From: Pseudomonas sp. LP_7_YM | GTDB taxonomy: Bacteria; Pseudomonadota; Gammaproteobacteria; Pseudomonadales; Pseudomonadaceae | Direction: 5' to 3' | Length of the DNA stretch: 64,000 bases | NCBI RefSeq assembly: GCF_004364435.1 | Contig: NZ_SOCT01000002.1 | Span: 771,027 to 835,026 of the forward strand | Shown here: piece by piece, positions 35,308 to 47,497 of the stretch | Layout: every line of letters begins with the position of its first letter | Numbering within the stretch: the stretch's first letter is position 1 | The notes under the pieces: model-generated | Database searches by the model: none | The model's input: the letters and a program-made list of their open reading frames with translations, nothing else | Told to the model about the DNA's origin: nothing | Translations under genes and position numbers: made by a program

Positions 35308-35419
35308 GTGACCCCTGTGACTGCCGGGTCATCCTACGATCCATTCGCAACACTTTGAATTACCTCGCGTTCGGAATGGCCGGACGTTCTTTTCGACGAC
35401 AATAATCAGGGGCTTGTCA

Positions 35420-36358
35420 ATGTCTGCTTCCGTCGCATTCGTCTTTCCGGGCCAGGGCTCGCAGTCCCTCGGCATGCTTGCCGAGCTGGGCGCGCAGTAC
35501 CCGCTGGTTCTGGACACGTTCAAAGAAGCTTCAGATGCTTTGGGTTATGACCTGTGGGCGCTGACCCAGCAGGGGTCGGAAGAAAACCTCAACCAGACTG
35601 ACAAAACCCAGCCGGCCATTCTGACCGCCTCCATCGCTCTGTGGCGTCTGTGGCTTGCAGAGGGCGGCGCGCGTCCAGCATTCGTTGCCGGTCACAGCCT
35701 GGGTGAATACAGCGCCCTGGTAGCCGCAGGCAGCTTGTCGCTGGCTGACGCGGTCAAGCTGGTTGAGCGTCGTGGTCAGTTGATGCAGCAAGCCGTGCCT
35801 GCGGGGCAGGGGGGCATGGCTGCAATTCTCGGCCTGGAAGATTCCGATGTCATCGCCGCCTGCAATGAAGCGGCTCAGGGCGATGTGGTCAGCGCGGTCA
35901 ACTTCAACTCGCCAGGTCAGGTGGTCATCGCCGGTGCCAAGGCTGCGGTCGATCGTGCAATCGAGGTATGCAAGGCCAAGGGTGCCAAGCGTGCACTGCC
36001 GCTACTGGTCAGCGTACCTTCGCACTGTGAGCTGATGCGCCCGGCTGCGGAGCGTTTTGCCGAGTCCGTTGCCGCCATCGACTGGCAGGCGCCGCAAATC
36101 CCGCTGGTGCAGAACGTTAGCGCCAGCGTGGTCTCGGACCTGGACACCCTTAAAAGTGATTTGCTGCAGCAGCTGTACAAACCGGTGCGCTGGGTGGAGT
36201 CGGTCCAGACCCTGGCCGCCAGCAGCGCATTGCAGTTGGTCGAGTGCGGCCCAGGCAAGGTATTGGCTGGTCTGAACAAGCGTTGCGCCGACGGCGTGGT
36301 CACTCATAACCTCAATACCCCGGAAGCTTTCGCCGCCACCCGTGCGGCGCTGGCCTGA
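35420..36358 (+). CDS. fabD: Malonyl-CoA:ACP transacylase FabD
   Basis: A 312-residue enzyme that loads malonyl onto acyl carrier protein. FVFPGQGSQSLGML opens the protein, the active-site Ser is in GHSLGEYSALV near residue 92, and the catalytic His is in SVPSHCELM near residue 200. The ATG at 35420 has CAGGGG seven bases upstream and is preferred over an in-frame TTG two codons earlier. It is followed by fabG after 13 bases. Confidence 0.96.
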   Translation: MSASVAFVFPGQGSQSLGMLAELGAQYPLVLDTFKEASDALGYDLWALTQQGSEENLNQTDKTQPAILTASIALWRLWLAEGGARPAFVAGHSLGEYSALVAAGSLSLADAVKLVERRGQLMQQAVPAGQGGMAAILGLEDSDVIAACNEAAQGDVVSAVNFNSPGQVVIAGAKAAVDRAIEVCKAKGAKRALPLLVSVPSHCELMRPAAERFAESVAAIDWQAPQIPLVQNVSASVVSDLDTLKSDLLQQLYKPVRWVESVQTLAASSALQLVECGPGKVLAGLNKRCADGVVTHNLNTPEAFAATRAALA

Positions 36359-36371
36359 TAAGGAGAACACC

Positions 36372-37109
36372 ATGAGTCAGGGTAAAGTTGCACTGGTCAC
36401 CGGCGCGAGCCGTGGCATTGGCCGGGCTATCGCTCTGGAGCTGGGTCGTAACGGCGCAATCGTCGTGGGCACTGCAACGTCCGAGGCCGGTGCCGAGAAG
36501 ATCACCGCCTACTTCAAGGAAAACGGTGTGGAAGGCTTCGGGCTGGCGCTGGATGTCGGCAGCGACCAGTCCGTCAGCGCCGCGCTGGCACAGATTACCG
36601 AGCGTGTCGGCGCACCTTTGATCCTGGTCAATAACGCCGGCATCACTCGTGACAACCTGATGATGCGCATGAAGGATGACGAGTGGCATGACGTCATCAA
36701 TACCAACCTGAGCAGCCTGTTTCGCCTGACCAAGGGCGTTCTGCGCGGGATGACCAAGGCACGTTGGGGGCGGATCATCAGCATCGGTTCGGTAGTGGGT
36801 GCCATGGGCAACGCCGGTCAAGTAAACTACGCCGCCGCGAAAGCGGGTCTGGAAGGTTTCAGTCGCGCGCTGGCGCGTGAAGTCGGTTCGAGGGCAGTGA
36901 CCGTGAATTCGGTAACGCCCGGTTTTATCGATACCGATATGACCCGCGAGTTGCCGGAAGCACAGCGTGATTCCCTGACGGCTCAGATCCCTCTGGGCCG
37001 ACTGGGGCAGGCCGAAGAGATCGCGCATGTGGTCGCTTTTCTTGCCTCGGAAGGTGCAGGCTACGTTACCGGGGCTACAATCCCCGTTAACGGCGGCATG
37101 TACATGTGA
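36372..37109 (+). CDS. fabG: 3-oxoacyl-ACP reductase FabG
   Basis: A 245-residue NADPH-dependent short-chain dehydrogenase of the fatty-acid elongation cycle. Motifs: TGASRGIGRAIA (cofactor), NNAGITRDNLMMRM, and catalytic Ser/Tyr/Lys in ISIGSVVGAMGNAGQVNYAA followed by the Lys three residues later. It begins at ATG 36372 after AAGGAGA. acpP follows after a 185-base gap with a separate promoter. Confidence 0.96.
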   Translation: MSQGKVALVTGASRGIGRAIALELGRNGAIVVGTATSEAGAEKITAYFKENGVEGFGLALDVGSDQSVSAALAQITERVGAPLILVNNAGITRDNLMMRMKDDEWHDVINTNLSSLFRLTKGVLRGMTKARWGRIISIGSVVGAMGNAGQVNYAAAKAGLEGFSRALAREVGSRAVTVNSVTPGFIDTDMTRELPEAQRDSLTAQIPLGRLGQAEEIAHVVAFLASEGAGYVTGATIPVNGGMYM

Positions 37110-37214
37110 CTTCCCGTACTGAAAAAATGTCATACGGGCTGTCTAAAATCCGTTATAAAGCTGAAATCTATTAACGGGCAGAGGATTGATGGCGTAGCGG
37201 AAATTGCGTTTAGC

Positions 37215-37242
37215 TTGAAATGCGCAAAACCTCTTCTATACA
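37215..37242 (+). promoter_or_regulatory. acpP promoter (TTGAAA-16-TATACA)
   Basis: TTGAAA at 37215-37220 and TATACA at 37237-37242, 16 bases apart, about 50 bases before the acpP start and its AGGAG site. It allows high independent expression of the very abundant carrier protein. Confidence 0.65.
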
Positions 37243-37294
37243 CTTACCCATCGGCCAGCTGCCTGAATTTGTCCACTAGGAGTTAAAACACGGT

Positions 37295-37531
37295 ATGAGC
37301 ACCATCGAAGAGCGCGTCAAGAAAATCGTTGCTGAACAACTTGGCGTCAAATCTGAGGAAGTGGTCAACACTGCTTCTTTCGTTGAAGACCTGGGTGCCG
37401 ACTCCCTTGACACCGTTGAGCTGGTGATGGCTCTGGAAGAGGAATTCGAGACCGAAATCCCTGACGAAGAAGCTGAAAAGATCACCACCGTTCAAGCTGC
37501 TATCGATTACGTTACTGCCCATCAGGCGTAA
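37295..37531 (+). CDS. acpP: Acyl carrier protein AcpP
   Basis: A 78-residue acidic carrier. The phosphopantetheine Ser lies in [16 protein letters not shown] near residue 37. It carries growing acyl chains in fatty-acid synthesis and feeds lipid A and other acylations. It has its own promoter and a terminator just downstream, both visible, so its level can exceed that of neighbours. Confidence 0.98.
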   Translation: MSTIEERVKKIVAEQLGVKSEEVVNTASFVEDLGADSLDTVELVMALEEEFETEIPDEEAEKITTVQAAIDYVTAHQA

Positions 37532-37560
37532 GCTTTTGTAATCGTTGCTCGCTGTCATGG

Positions 37561-37595
37561 AAAAACCGCACTGCCTCAGGCGTGCGGTTTTTTCT
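37561..37595 (+). terminator. Terminator after acpP
   Basis: ACCGCAC / GTGCGGT stem with an 11-base loop, followed by a T-run. It is 30 bases after the acpP stop and may be partial, letting some transcription into fabF. Confidence 0.85.
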
Positions 37596-37637
37596 TTAAC
37601 AGGGCAGCGTTTCGTCAATAGAAAAAAGGAGAGTCCT

Positions 37638-38882
37638 GTGTCGCGTAGACGCGTCGTGGTCACCGGTATGGGTATGCTGACGCCACTGGGCAATGATGTG
37701 CCCAGCACCTGGCAAGGCATTCTGGCTGGCCGGAGTGGCATTGGCCTTATCGAACACACGGACCTTTCGGCTTACACCACTCGCTTTGGCGGTTCGGTCA
37801 AAGGATTCAAGGTCGAGGATTACCTGTCCCCCAAGGAGGCGCGGCGTCTGGACCTGTTCATTCAGTACGGCCTGGCTGCCAGCTTTCAGGCGGTACGCAA
37901 TGCCGGTATCGAAATCACGGATGCGAACCGTGAGCGTATCGGCGTTGCCATGGGCTCGGGTATCGGTGGTCTGACCAACATCGAAAACACCAGCCGTCTG
38001 CTGCACGAGCAGGGGCCGGGCAAGATCTCCCCGTTTTTCGTTCCGGGCTCGATCATCAACATGATTTCCGGCTTCCTGTCGATCCACCTGGGCGCACAGG
38101 GTCCGAATTACGCCATCACAACCGCCTGTACAACCAGTACGCACTGCATTGGCATGGCCGCGCGCAACATTGCTTATGACGAAGCCGATGTGATGATCGC
38201 CGGTGGCGCCGAAATGGCGGCGTGCGGTCTGGGCATGGGCGGGTTCGGTGCCTCGCGTGCGCTGTCGACGCGCAACGATGAGCCGACCCGTGCCAGCCGT
38301 CCGTGGGACCAGGGCCGTGACGGTTTCGTGCTGTCCGACGGCGCTGGCGCGCTGGTGCTCGAAGAGCTGGAACACGCCAAGGCACGCGGTGCGACCATCT
38401 ATGCGGAGTTGATCGGTTTTGGCATGAGCGGCGATGCGTTCCACATGACCTCGCCACCGGAAGACGGTGCCGGTGCTGCGCGCTGCGTTACCAATGCGCT
38501 ACGAGACGCCAAGGTTCGTCCCGATCAGGTCCAGTACATCAATGCTCACGGGACTTCCACGCCTGCAGGCGACCTGGCAGAAGTCCACGCCATCAAATCG
38601 GTGTTCGGCGAGCACGCCTATAAACTGGCAGTCAGTTCGACCAAATCCATGACCGGTCACCTGCTGGGCGCGGCCGGTGCCATTGAAGCGATCTTCAGCG
38701 TGCTGGCAATCAACGGTCAGGTCGCGCCACCGACGATCAACCTCGATGAGCCTAGCGAAGGATGCGACCTCGACTTCGTGCCCCACGAGCCGCGCAACAT
38801 GCCCATCGATGTTGTGGTGTCCAACTCGTTCGGATTTGGCGGCACCAATGGCTCGCTGGTGTTCCGCCGGTTCGCGGAATGA
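37638..38882 (+). CDS. fabF: 3-oxoacyl-ACP synthase II FabF
   Basis: A 414-residue condensing enzyme of fatty-acid elongation, starting with GTG at 37638 after AAGGAGAG (the longer in-frame reading runs through the acpP terminator). Catalytic Cys in [14 protein letters not shown] near residue 163, His in [11 protein letters not shown] near residue 303 and His in [15 protein letters not shown] near residue 340 give the Cys-His-His set. Its stop overlaps the pabC start (ATGA). Confidence 0.96.
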   Translation: MSRRRVVVTGMGMLTPLGNDVPSTWQGILAGRSGIGLIEHTDLSAYTTRFGGSVKGFKVEDYLSPKEARRLDLFIQYGLAASFQAVRNAGIEITDANRERIGVAMGSGIGGLTNIENTSRLLHEQGPGKISPFFVPGSIINMISGFLSIHLGAQGPNYAITTACTTSTHCIGMAARNIAYDEADVMIAGGAEMAACGLGMGGFGASRALSTRNDEPTRASRPWDQGRDGFVLSDGAGALVLEELEHAKARGATIYAELIGFGMSGDAFHMTSPPEDGAGAARCVTNALRDAKVRPDQVQYINAHGTSTPAGDLAEVHAIKSVFGEHAYKLAVSSTKSMTGHLLGAAGAIEAIFSVLAINGQVAPPTINLDEPSEGCDLDFVPHEPRNMPIDVVVSNSFGFGGTNGSLVFRRFAE

Positions 38883-39697
38883 CCCTGAGCTGGATCGATG
38901 GCGTCCCGGCCGACGCCCTGTCCTTGAAGGACCGGGGATTGGCCTACGGTGACGGTCTCTTCGAGACCATTCTGGTCAAGGCGGGCGCGCCATTGCTATT
39001 CGAGCGTCACCTTCAGCGTCTGACGCTGGGCGGCAGGCGCCTGGCGCTGGCGCTCGACCTGTCGCTGATCGATAGCGAATGCCGGGCGTTCGCGGCGCAA
39101 ATGGGTGAAGGCGTGATGAAGCTGATCGTCACGCGCGGCGACGGCCTGCGGGGTTATGCGCCTGTCACGGGCGCACAGGCCCGACGTATGCTGCAGGCCA
39201 GTCCGGCGCCTGTCTATCCTTGCGAGAATGCAAAGCAAGGTATTCGACTGTTCCCATGTCGGACTCGTCTTGCCGAACAGCCACTGTTGGCCGGCCTCAA
39301 GCATCTCAATCGCCTGGAGCAGGTCATCGCCCGCGGTGAGTGGCACGATGGCGAGCACGCCGAGGGCTTGATGCGTGACACAACGGGGCGTCTCGTCGAG
39401 GCGGTTTACAGCAATCTGTTTTTGATCACAGGCGACGTGTTGCTGACTGCGGACCTGACCCGTTGCGGCGTAGCGGGCGTCATGCGTGCCGAGATACTGG
39501 TATTGGCCGAGCAGATGGACCTGCCGGTACGGGCGCTGGACCTGTACATGTCTGACCTGCGGCGGGCAGACGAGGTATTCGTCTGCAACAGCGTTTATGG
39601 CATCTGGCCCGTGTGCGCTTTCGAGCAACTGAACTGGCCGGTTGGCCCTGTCACCCGTAAACTGCAAAACCTTGTTCGCGGGCTTCTGGATATCTGA
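38879..39697 (+). CDS. pabC: Aminodeoxychorismate lyase PabC
   Basis: A 272-residue PLP enzyme of fold type IV that makes p-aminobenzoate for folate. [13 protein letters not shown] near residue 18 and the PLP Lys in [11 protein letters not shown] near residue 140 are the family landmarks. The ATG at 38879 overlaps fabF by four bases, and mltG starts three bases after its stop. The fabF-pabC-mltG-tmk-holB order is the same in E. coli. Confidence 0.94.
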   Translation: MTLSWIDGVPADALSLKDRGLAYGDGLFETILVKAGAPLLFERHLQRLTLGGRRLALALDLSLIDSECRAFAAQMGEGVMKLIVTRGDGLRGYAPVTGAQARRMLQASPAPVYPCENAKQGIRLFPCRTRLAEQPLLAGLKHLNRLEQVIARGEWHDGEHAEGLMRDTTGRLVEAVYSNLFLITGDVLLTADLTRCGVAGVMRAEILVLAEQMDLPVRALDLYMSDLRRADEVFVCNSVYGIWPVCAFEQLNWPVGPVTRKLQNLVRGLLDI

Positions 39698-39700
39698 TTC

Positions 39701-42621
<2,921 letters not shown>

Positions 42622-42663
42622 ACTGGCCATCTGCATGACATCAGTATCCACGAGGAAGTTGAG

Positions 42664-43020
42664 ATGAGCGTCCCCCTGAGCCCGGGTCCACGTAACGGCA
42701 TCCTGTCCTTGACGATCAAGGACAAGTCTGTCCTGTATGCCGCTTACATGCCGTTCATCAAGAATGGCGGACTGTTTATCCCGACCAGCAAAAGCTACAA
42801 GCTGGGGGACGAGGTGTTCATGCTGCTCAACCTCATGGACGAACCTGAAAAGATTCCGGTCGCGGGTAAAGTCACCTGGATCACTCCCAAGGGCGCCCAG
42901 GGCAACCGGGCGGCGGGCGTCGGCGTGCAGTTCAACGATGGCGACAATACCGCCCGCAACATGATCGAAAACTATCTGGCCGGTGCTCTCAAATCCGACC
43001 GTCCTACTCACACGATGTAA
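42664..43020 (+). CDS. pilZ: Type IV pilus protein PilZ
   Basis: A 118-residue PilZ-fold protein needed for type IV pilus assembly. It is the founding but atypical member: the RxxxR and (D/N)xSxxG motifs used by c-di-GMP-binding relatives are not present. FIPTSKSYKLGDEVFMLLNL and AAGVGVQFND are conserved core strands. In Pseudomonas it binds FimX/PilB-linked partners. It follows holB after 42 bases, its usual position. Confidence 0.95.
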   Translation: MSVPLSPGPRNGILSLTIKDKSVLYAAYMPFIKNGGLFIPTSKSYKLGDEVFMLLNLMDEPEKIPVAGKVTWITPKGAQGNRAAGVGVQFNDGDNTARNMIENYLAGALKSDRPTHTM

Positions 43021-43034
43021 TTGTTCCGGTTCCC

Positions 43035-43823
43035 ATGCTCGTAGATTCCCATTGTCACCTCGATCGCCTTGACCTCACTGAACACGCAGGCTCTCTGGAT
43101 AACGCTCTGGACGCGGCGCGTGGACGGGGTGTGGGTCATTTTCTGTGCATCGGCGTCAGCGCCGACAACGCGGCCGGGGTCAAGGCCCTGGCTGATCGCT
43201 ATGAAGATGTGGACTGCTCGGTCGGCATTCACCCGCTCGACCTCAAACCCGGCGAAGAGCCTGCGCTGGAGTGGCTGCTGGACGAGTTGAACCACCCGCG
43301 TGTAGTCGCAATTGGCGAAACCGGACTGGATTACCACTACGAGCCGCAAGCGGCCGAGTTGCAGCAGGCTTCGTTCCGTCTGCACCTGCAGGCGGCCAGC
43401 GTCACCGGCAGGCCGGTCGTCATCCACACCCGGGCCGCTCGTGCCGACACCCTGCAACTGCTGCGCGAAGCTGCGCTGCCCCAGGCGGGCGTGCTCCATT
43501 GCTTCACCGAAGACTGGGACATGGCCAAGGCTGCGCTGGACCTGGGTTTCTATATTTCCTTGTCCGGCATTGTGACCTTCCGCAACGCCGACGCACTGCG
43601 CGATGTCGCGAGCAAAGTACCAGCGGATCGCCTGCTGGTTGAAACCGACTCGCCGTATCTGGCGCCCATTCCTTATCGCGGCAAGCCCAACCTGCCGCAA
43701 TACGTGCGCGAGGTCGCGGAATTTCTGGCGATGTTGCGCGGCGAAAGCTTCGAGCGCTTTTCCGAGCAGACCACCGAGAACTTCAAGCGGCTGTTCCCGC
43801 TGGCCCGGGTCAAGCCCGCCTGA
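43035..43823 (+). CDS. TatD-family metal-dependent hydrolase
   Basis: A 262-residue TIM-barrel hydrolase of the TatD/YcfH group, with metal ligands in VDSHCHLDRLDL (residues 2-13), AIGETGLDYHY near residue 93, VIHTRAAR near residue 131, HCFTEDWD near residue 154 and ETDSPYLAPI near residue 204. Family members are 3'-5' DNA/RNA exonucleases or phosphodiesterases. The ycfH copy follows holB-pilZ as here. Exact substrate not shown. Confidence 0.93.
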   Translation: MLVDSHCHLDRLDLTEHAGSLDNALDAARGRGVGHFLCIGVSADNAAGVKALADRYEDVDCSVGIHPLDLKPGEEPALEWLLDELNHPRVVAIGETGLDYHYEPQAAELQQASFRLHLQAASVTGRPVVIHTRAARADTLQLLREAALPQAGVLHCFTEDWDMAKAALDLGFYISLSGIVTFRNADALRDVASKVPADRLLVETDSPYLAPIPYRGKPNLPQYVREVAEFLAMLRGESFERFSEQTTENFKRLFPLARVKPA

Positions 43824-43854
43824 GACAGAATTGGTTTCACGCCAGATCAAGGGC

Positions 43855-43890
43855 AAAAAAAACCCGGGTTCTGGGGGGGGAATCCGGGTT
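43855..43890 (-). terminator. Terminator of the small RNA
   Basis: On the minus strand AACCCGG pairs with CCGGGTT around a C-rich loop and is followed by eight T (the A-run at 43855-43862 on the plus strand). It may also end tatD transcription from the other side. Confidence 0.8.
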
Positions 43891-43973
43891 AAGACCATTA
43901 GGAGTAAAACAAAGACACGCTATCCATGGGTGCCTTTACCGATGTTGCACTTGGGGGAGATGCTGCATCAGCG
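43855..43973 (-). ncRNA. rgsA: Probable RgsA (P16)-type small RNA
   Basis: The minus strand, just past tatD, has an element reading AATACTTAA (the hexamer AATACT is 43985-43980), close to the RpoS -10 consensus. A start near 43973 and an end at a stem of AACCCGG / CCGGGTT (43861-43890) followed by eight T give a ~119-base transcript. In P. aeruginosa the RpoS-dependent RgsA sRNA is, as I recall, also ~120 nt and beside the tatD gene (PA2959). The bases resemble no coding frame. Identity rests on position, size, promoter type and terminator, not on an alignment. Confidence 0.6.
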
Positions 43974-44236
43974 AATTTAAGTATTGGTCATATTCCAAAG
44001 GCGTCCAGCCCGAGCTGTACATTTTTTAAACAGTTTTGGAATACCCAAGATATTCTTGATACCTCAAAGCGTGCAACGCCAGTTTGATGGTCGGGACCAG
44101 CGCAAGAGCTGCAGTCAAAAAGGTGGCTGATGAGCTTGATGGAGTCTTGTGCGTGAACATTGTCGCAGGAGTCGTGCATTTTTTAGCAGGTCAGGCATAC
44201 TGTGTGACTTCGATTTTGAATCCACAGCCTCTTTCT

Positions 44237-44905
44237 ATGCACAAAGAACCTCGTAAGGTCCGTGAGTTTCGACGCCGTGAGCAAGAAATTCTCGATACCG
44301 CGTTAAAGCTGTTTCTCGAGCAAGGTGAAGACAGCGTCACTGTCGAGATGATTGCGGATGCCGTAGGTATTGGCAAAGGCACTATCTATAAGCATTTCAA
44401 ATCCAAGGCCGAGATCTACTTGCGCCTGATGCTCGACTACGAGCGTGATCTGAATGAGCTGCTGCATTCGGCTGATGTCGACAAGGACAAGGAAGCGCTT
44501 TCCCGCGCCTATTTCGAATTTCGCATGCGCGATCCGCAGCGGTATCGTCTTTTCGACCGGCTGGAAGAGAAAGTGGTCAAGGGCAATCAAGTGCCTGAGA
44601 TGGTCGAACAACTGCACAAGATTCGCGCCTCGAACTTCGAACACTTGACCCTGCTGATCAAGGGCCGGATCTGCGAAGGCAAGCTTGAGGACGTGCCCCC
44701 GTACTTCCATTACTGCGCCGCCTGGGCGCTGGTGCATGGCGCGGTGGCGTTGTACCACTCGCCGTTCTGGAGCAACGTGCTGGAGGATCAGGAGGGCTTC
44801 TTCCAGTTCCTGATGGACATTGGCGTGCGCATGGGCAACAAGCGCAAGCGCGATCCTGAAGCGGGTCACGATCTCAAGCCTGAAGCCTCCGGTCCGTCGG
44901 ACTGA
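44237..44905 (+). CDS. TetR-family transcriptional regulator
   Basis: A 222-residue TetR regulator. The ATG at 44237 (MHKEPRKVREF) starts the fold properly, while the longer frame includes upstream non-coding sequence. Helix-turn-helix at residues ~20-60 with DAVGIGKGTIYKHFKSKAEIY, then a helical ligand domain. It corresponds to P. aeruginosa PA2957 in location next to tatD and the small RNA. Target and ligand are not known from sequence. Confidence 0.88.
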   Translation: MHKEPRKVREFRRREQEILDTALKLFLEQGEDSVTVEMIADAVGIGKGTIYKHFKSKAEIYLRLMLDYERDLNELLHSADVDKDKEALSRAYFEFRMRDPQRYRLFDRLEEKVVKGNQVPEMVEQLHKIRASNFEHLTLLIKGRICEGKLEDVPPYFHYCAAWALVHGAVALYHSPFWSNVLEDQEGFFQFLMDIGVRMGNKRKRDPEAGHDLKPEASGPSD

Positions 44906-45090
44906 TTTCCTGCTGTATTTCCTGGCGCAGGCCATCCGGGCCTACGCCAACGCCTTCAGAAGATCCTCCCCCGAATAATGCCTGCTTGTAACGGCCTGAT
45001 CCTTGTTCATCTCCAGATTCCCGACATGGCGCAAAAGCTGCATTACACCGCCATTCGCCGGTTTTCCGTCGCCGGACTTTGGAGAGAAAA

Positions 45091-45696
45091 ATGCGTAGCC
45101 TGGTTTTACTGCTGACGTTCCTGGCATTGAGTGGCTGCATGCACGTCAGCGATCTGGCGCAGGGTGCTCACGACGAGCTTAGCGACGCGGGCCTGCTGGA
45201 CCACAGCTCGACGCGGCGGATCAATAATTTCCGTCTGCAGCCGGACTCTTTCATCTATATCGCTCAAGGTGCCTTTGCCCCGCCGGGCGGCACTTACCCG
45301 CGTCCGAACGTCGTCGCCGAAGAGGCTTTCAACGGTTTCATCGAATACTTTCCTTTGGTCCGCCGTGCCCGTGCGCCCGAAGGCCTGGATGAGGCGATGA
45401 ACGAAGCCCGGGCCGCTGGCGCGCATTATCTGCTATACACCCGTTTCGCCAAGGCCGACGACCGTATCGGCAACTTTGACGAATGGTCCGATCAGGAAGC
45501 CGTCGATCGGTTGGGCATCGACAGTGGTGTCATCCAGTTGATGCTCATCGAAACCAACACCCGGTATTTGATCGATACCGCCCGGATTCACAGTCGCGGA
45601 GGCTTGCTCACCCTGCACGACACCAAGCCTGAAGATTTGCTAGGTCCACCCATGGAGGATTACGCTCGCAGCCTGTTGGGCGTCGAGGCCCGTTAA
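45091..45696 (+). CDS. DUF4823 lipoprotein
   Basis: A 201-residue lipoprotein with signal [16 protein letters not shown] (Cys16 in the lipobox LSGC) and GGAGAG before the ATG at 45091. The mature part carries DUF4823 patterns: [20 protein letters not shown] and [19 protein letters not shown]. The fold resembles lipoproteins that bind or sense envelope components. Function unknown. It is ten bases upstream of the DUF1285 gene and likely in one unit with it. Confidence 0.88.
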   Translation: MRSLVLLLTFLALSGCMHVSDLAQGAHDELSDAGLLDHSSTRRINNFRLQPDSFIYIAQGAFAPPGGTYPRPNVVAEEAFNGFIEYFPLVRRARAPEGLDEAMNEARAAGAHYLLYTRFAKADDRIGNFDEWSDQEAVDRLGIDSGVIQLMLIETNTRYLIDTARIHSRGGLLTLHDTKPEDLLGPPMEDYARSLLGVEAR

Positions 45697-45706
45697 GGAG
45701 CAGCGT

Positions 45707-46270
45707 ATGAGTGGTCCGGGAAAAGCCAGCGACCTGTTGGCGCAATTACCAAAGACCGGCAAGGGGTTGCCACCTGTGCACCTGTGGAACCCTGATTTTT
45801 GCGGCGATATCGACATGCGAATCGCTCGTGACGGCACATGGTTCTATCTTGGCACCCCCATCGGCCGTAAACCGATGGTGCGCTTGTTCTCCACCATCAT
45901 TCGTCGAGACGGTGATGACTACTTCCTGATCACCCCCGTGGAAAAGGTCGGTATCAGGGTCGATGACGCACCATTTGTCGCGGTGCTGCTAGAGGTCGAA
46001 GGCGAGGGCGAGTCCCAGGTACTTCGTTTCACCACCAATGTAGAAGACGAGATCGAAGCCAGTGCCGAGCATCCTCTGCGTATCAGCATCGACGCCGCTA
46101 CCGAGGAGCCCGCGCCTTACGTCCATGTGCGCAGCCATCTCGAAGCACTGATCCACCGCAACGTCTTCTATCAGTTGGTCAGTCTGGCGGTCAGTCAGGA
46201 GATTGACGGCCAGCGCTGGCTGGGTGTGTGGAGTCACGGCGAATTCTTCCCCATAGGCCTTGAGCCCTGA
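45707..46270 (+). CDS. DUF1285 family protein
   Basis: A 187-residue soluble protein of the DUF1285 family. Patterns: [20 protein letters not shown] near residue 22, [20 protein letters not shown] and ERDG-like [21 protein letters not shown]. No catalytic motif or signal peptide. A conserved all-beta protein of unknown role, found with DUF4823 in pseudomonads. Confidence 0.88.
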   Translation: MSGPGKASDLLAQLPKTGKGLPPVHLWNPDFCGDIDMRIARDGTWFYLGTPIGRKPMVRLFSTIIRRDGDDYFLITPVEKVGIRVDDAPFVAVLLEVEGEGESQVLRFTTNVEDEIEASAEHPLRISIDAATEEPAPYVHVRSHLEALIHRNVFYQLVSLAVSQEIDGQRWLGVWSHGEFFPIGLEP

Positions 46271-46370
46271 TCAGGTCCGAGGCTGGCGCAACGTCGTTTT
46301 CGCCAGCTCAATTGCCTGGCTTTCTTCTCGCGGTTAAAGTGCCGCCCCCCGATTTTTCTGAGGTTGTTGC

Positions 46371-47381
46371 ATGAGCCAGTCCTTTGATATCGCCGTGATC
46401 GGCGCCACCGGTACTGTCGGCGAAACCATCGTCCAGATTCTTGAAGAGCGCGATTTCCCGGTCGGCGAACTGTATTTGCTCGCTAGCGCAGAATCGGCCG
46501 GCAGCTCGGTTGCCTATCGCGGCAAGAATGTGCGTGTACGAGAAGTCGACGCGTTCGACTTCGGTAAAGCGAAAATCGCTTTCTTTGCAGCAGGTGCAGC
46601 CGTTACGCGCAGTTATGCCATGCGTGCGACCGCAGCAGGTTGCGCGGTGATTGACTTGTCTGCGGGCCTGCCCGTCGAGCAGGCGCCCAATCTGGTTCCT
46701 GAAGTCAATGGCGCGCTCCTGGCTACGCTGCCCAGACCCTGGCAGGTGGCGTGTGCCAGTCCGGCGGCAACCGCGTTGGCGATGGTCCTCGGCCCTTTGC
46801 GTGGGCTGCTGGACGTCCAGCGTGTCAGCATTACGGCCTGTCTTGCAGTTTCAAGCCTTGGACGTGAAGGCGTGACCGAGTTGGCGCGCCAGACTGCCGA
46901 ATTGCTCAACGTCCGCCCGCTGGAACCACGGGTATTTGACCGGCAGATGGCATTCAATGTGCTCGCCCAGGTGGGCACGCCCGATGCACAGGGCCATGTG
47001 CCATTGGAAAAACGTTTGGTCAGCGAGTTGCGCGAGTTGCTGTCGCTGCCTTTAATCAAGGTCGCGGTCACCTGTATCCAGGTGCCGGTGTTCTTCGGCG
47101 ACAGTCTGAGCGTGTCGGTGCAGACAACCACTGCGGTAAACATTGCCGCTGTGGCTGCGGCTCTTGACGCGGCGGATGGAATCGATCGGGTGGACGCTGA
47201 GGATTACCCGACGCCTGTAGGCGATGCAGTAGGGCAGGACGCTATTTATGTAGGACGTTTACGCGCGGGCATCGACGACGCCTGTGAGTTGAACTTCTGG
47301 GTGACGTCGGACAATGTGCGCAAGGGTGCGGCGTTGAACGCTGTGCAGGTCGCGGAATTGTTGATAAAAGGTGTTGCGTAA
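46371..47381 (+). CDS. Aspartate-semialdehyde-dehydrogenase-like protein (Usg type)
   Basis: A 336-residue relative of Asd. It keeps the NADP-binding opening DIAVIGATGTVGETIVQIL and the overall fold, but where Asd has the catalytic Asn-Cys-Ser/Thr it has a Ser-Pro-Ala stretch (CASPAATALAM, residues 128-138; the nearest Cys, 128, is three residues off). It therefore resembles USG-1, a paralogue placed upstream of fimV and truA in many gamma-proteobacteria. It is probably not an active dehydrogenase. Genuine asd must be elsewhere in the genome. A role in cell-envelope or pilus biology is only suggested by its neighbour. Confidence 0.85.
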   Translation: MSQSFDIAVIGATGTVGETIVQILEERDFPVGELYLLASAESAGSSVAYRGKNVRVREVDAFDFGKAKIAFFAAGAAVTRSYAMRATAAGCAVIDLSAGLPVEQAPNLVPEVNGALLATLPRPWQVACASPAATALAMVLGPLRGLLDVQRVSITACLAVSSLGREGVTELARQTAELLNVRPLEPRVFDRQMAFNVLAQVGTPDAQGHVPLEKRLVSELRELLSLPLIKVAVTCIQVPVFFGDSLSVSVQTTTAVNIAAVAAALDAADGIDRVDAEDYPTPVGDAVGQDAIYVGRLRAGIDDACELNFWVTSDNVRKGAALNAVQVAELLIKGVA

Positions 47382-47497
47382 AAGATACTTGCCAACAATT
47401 CAAAGAATCATTCTAGCTATGGCGTGTAGAAACGCCCTACGCCCTAGCAGGCTTTATCTTCTCGGTCGCCGGGGAAATTTTAAACAAGGGATGGGCT

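Noticed and set aside
44084..44236. N-terminal extension of the TetR frame
   Set aside because: The added 51 residues precede the conserved TetR start and overlap a non-coding AT-rich region.
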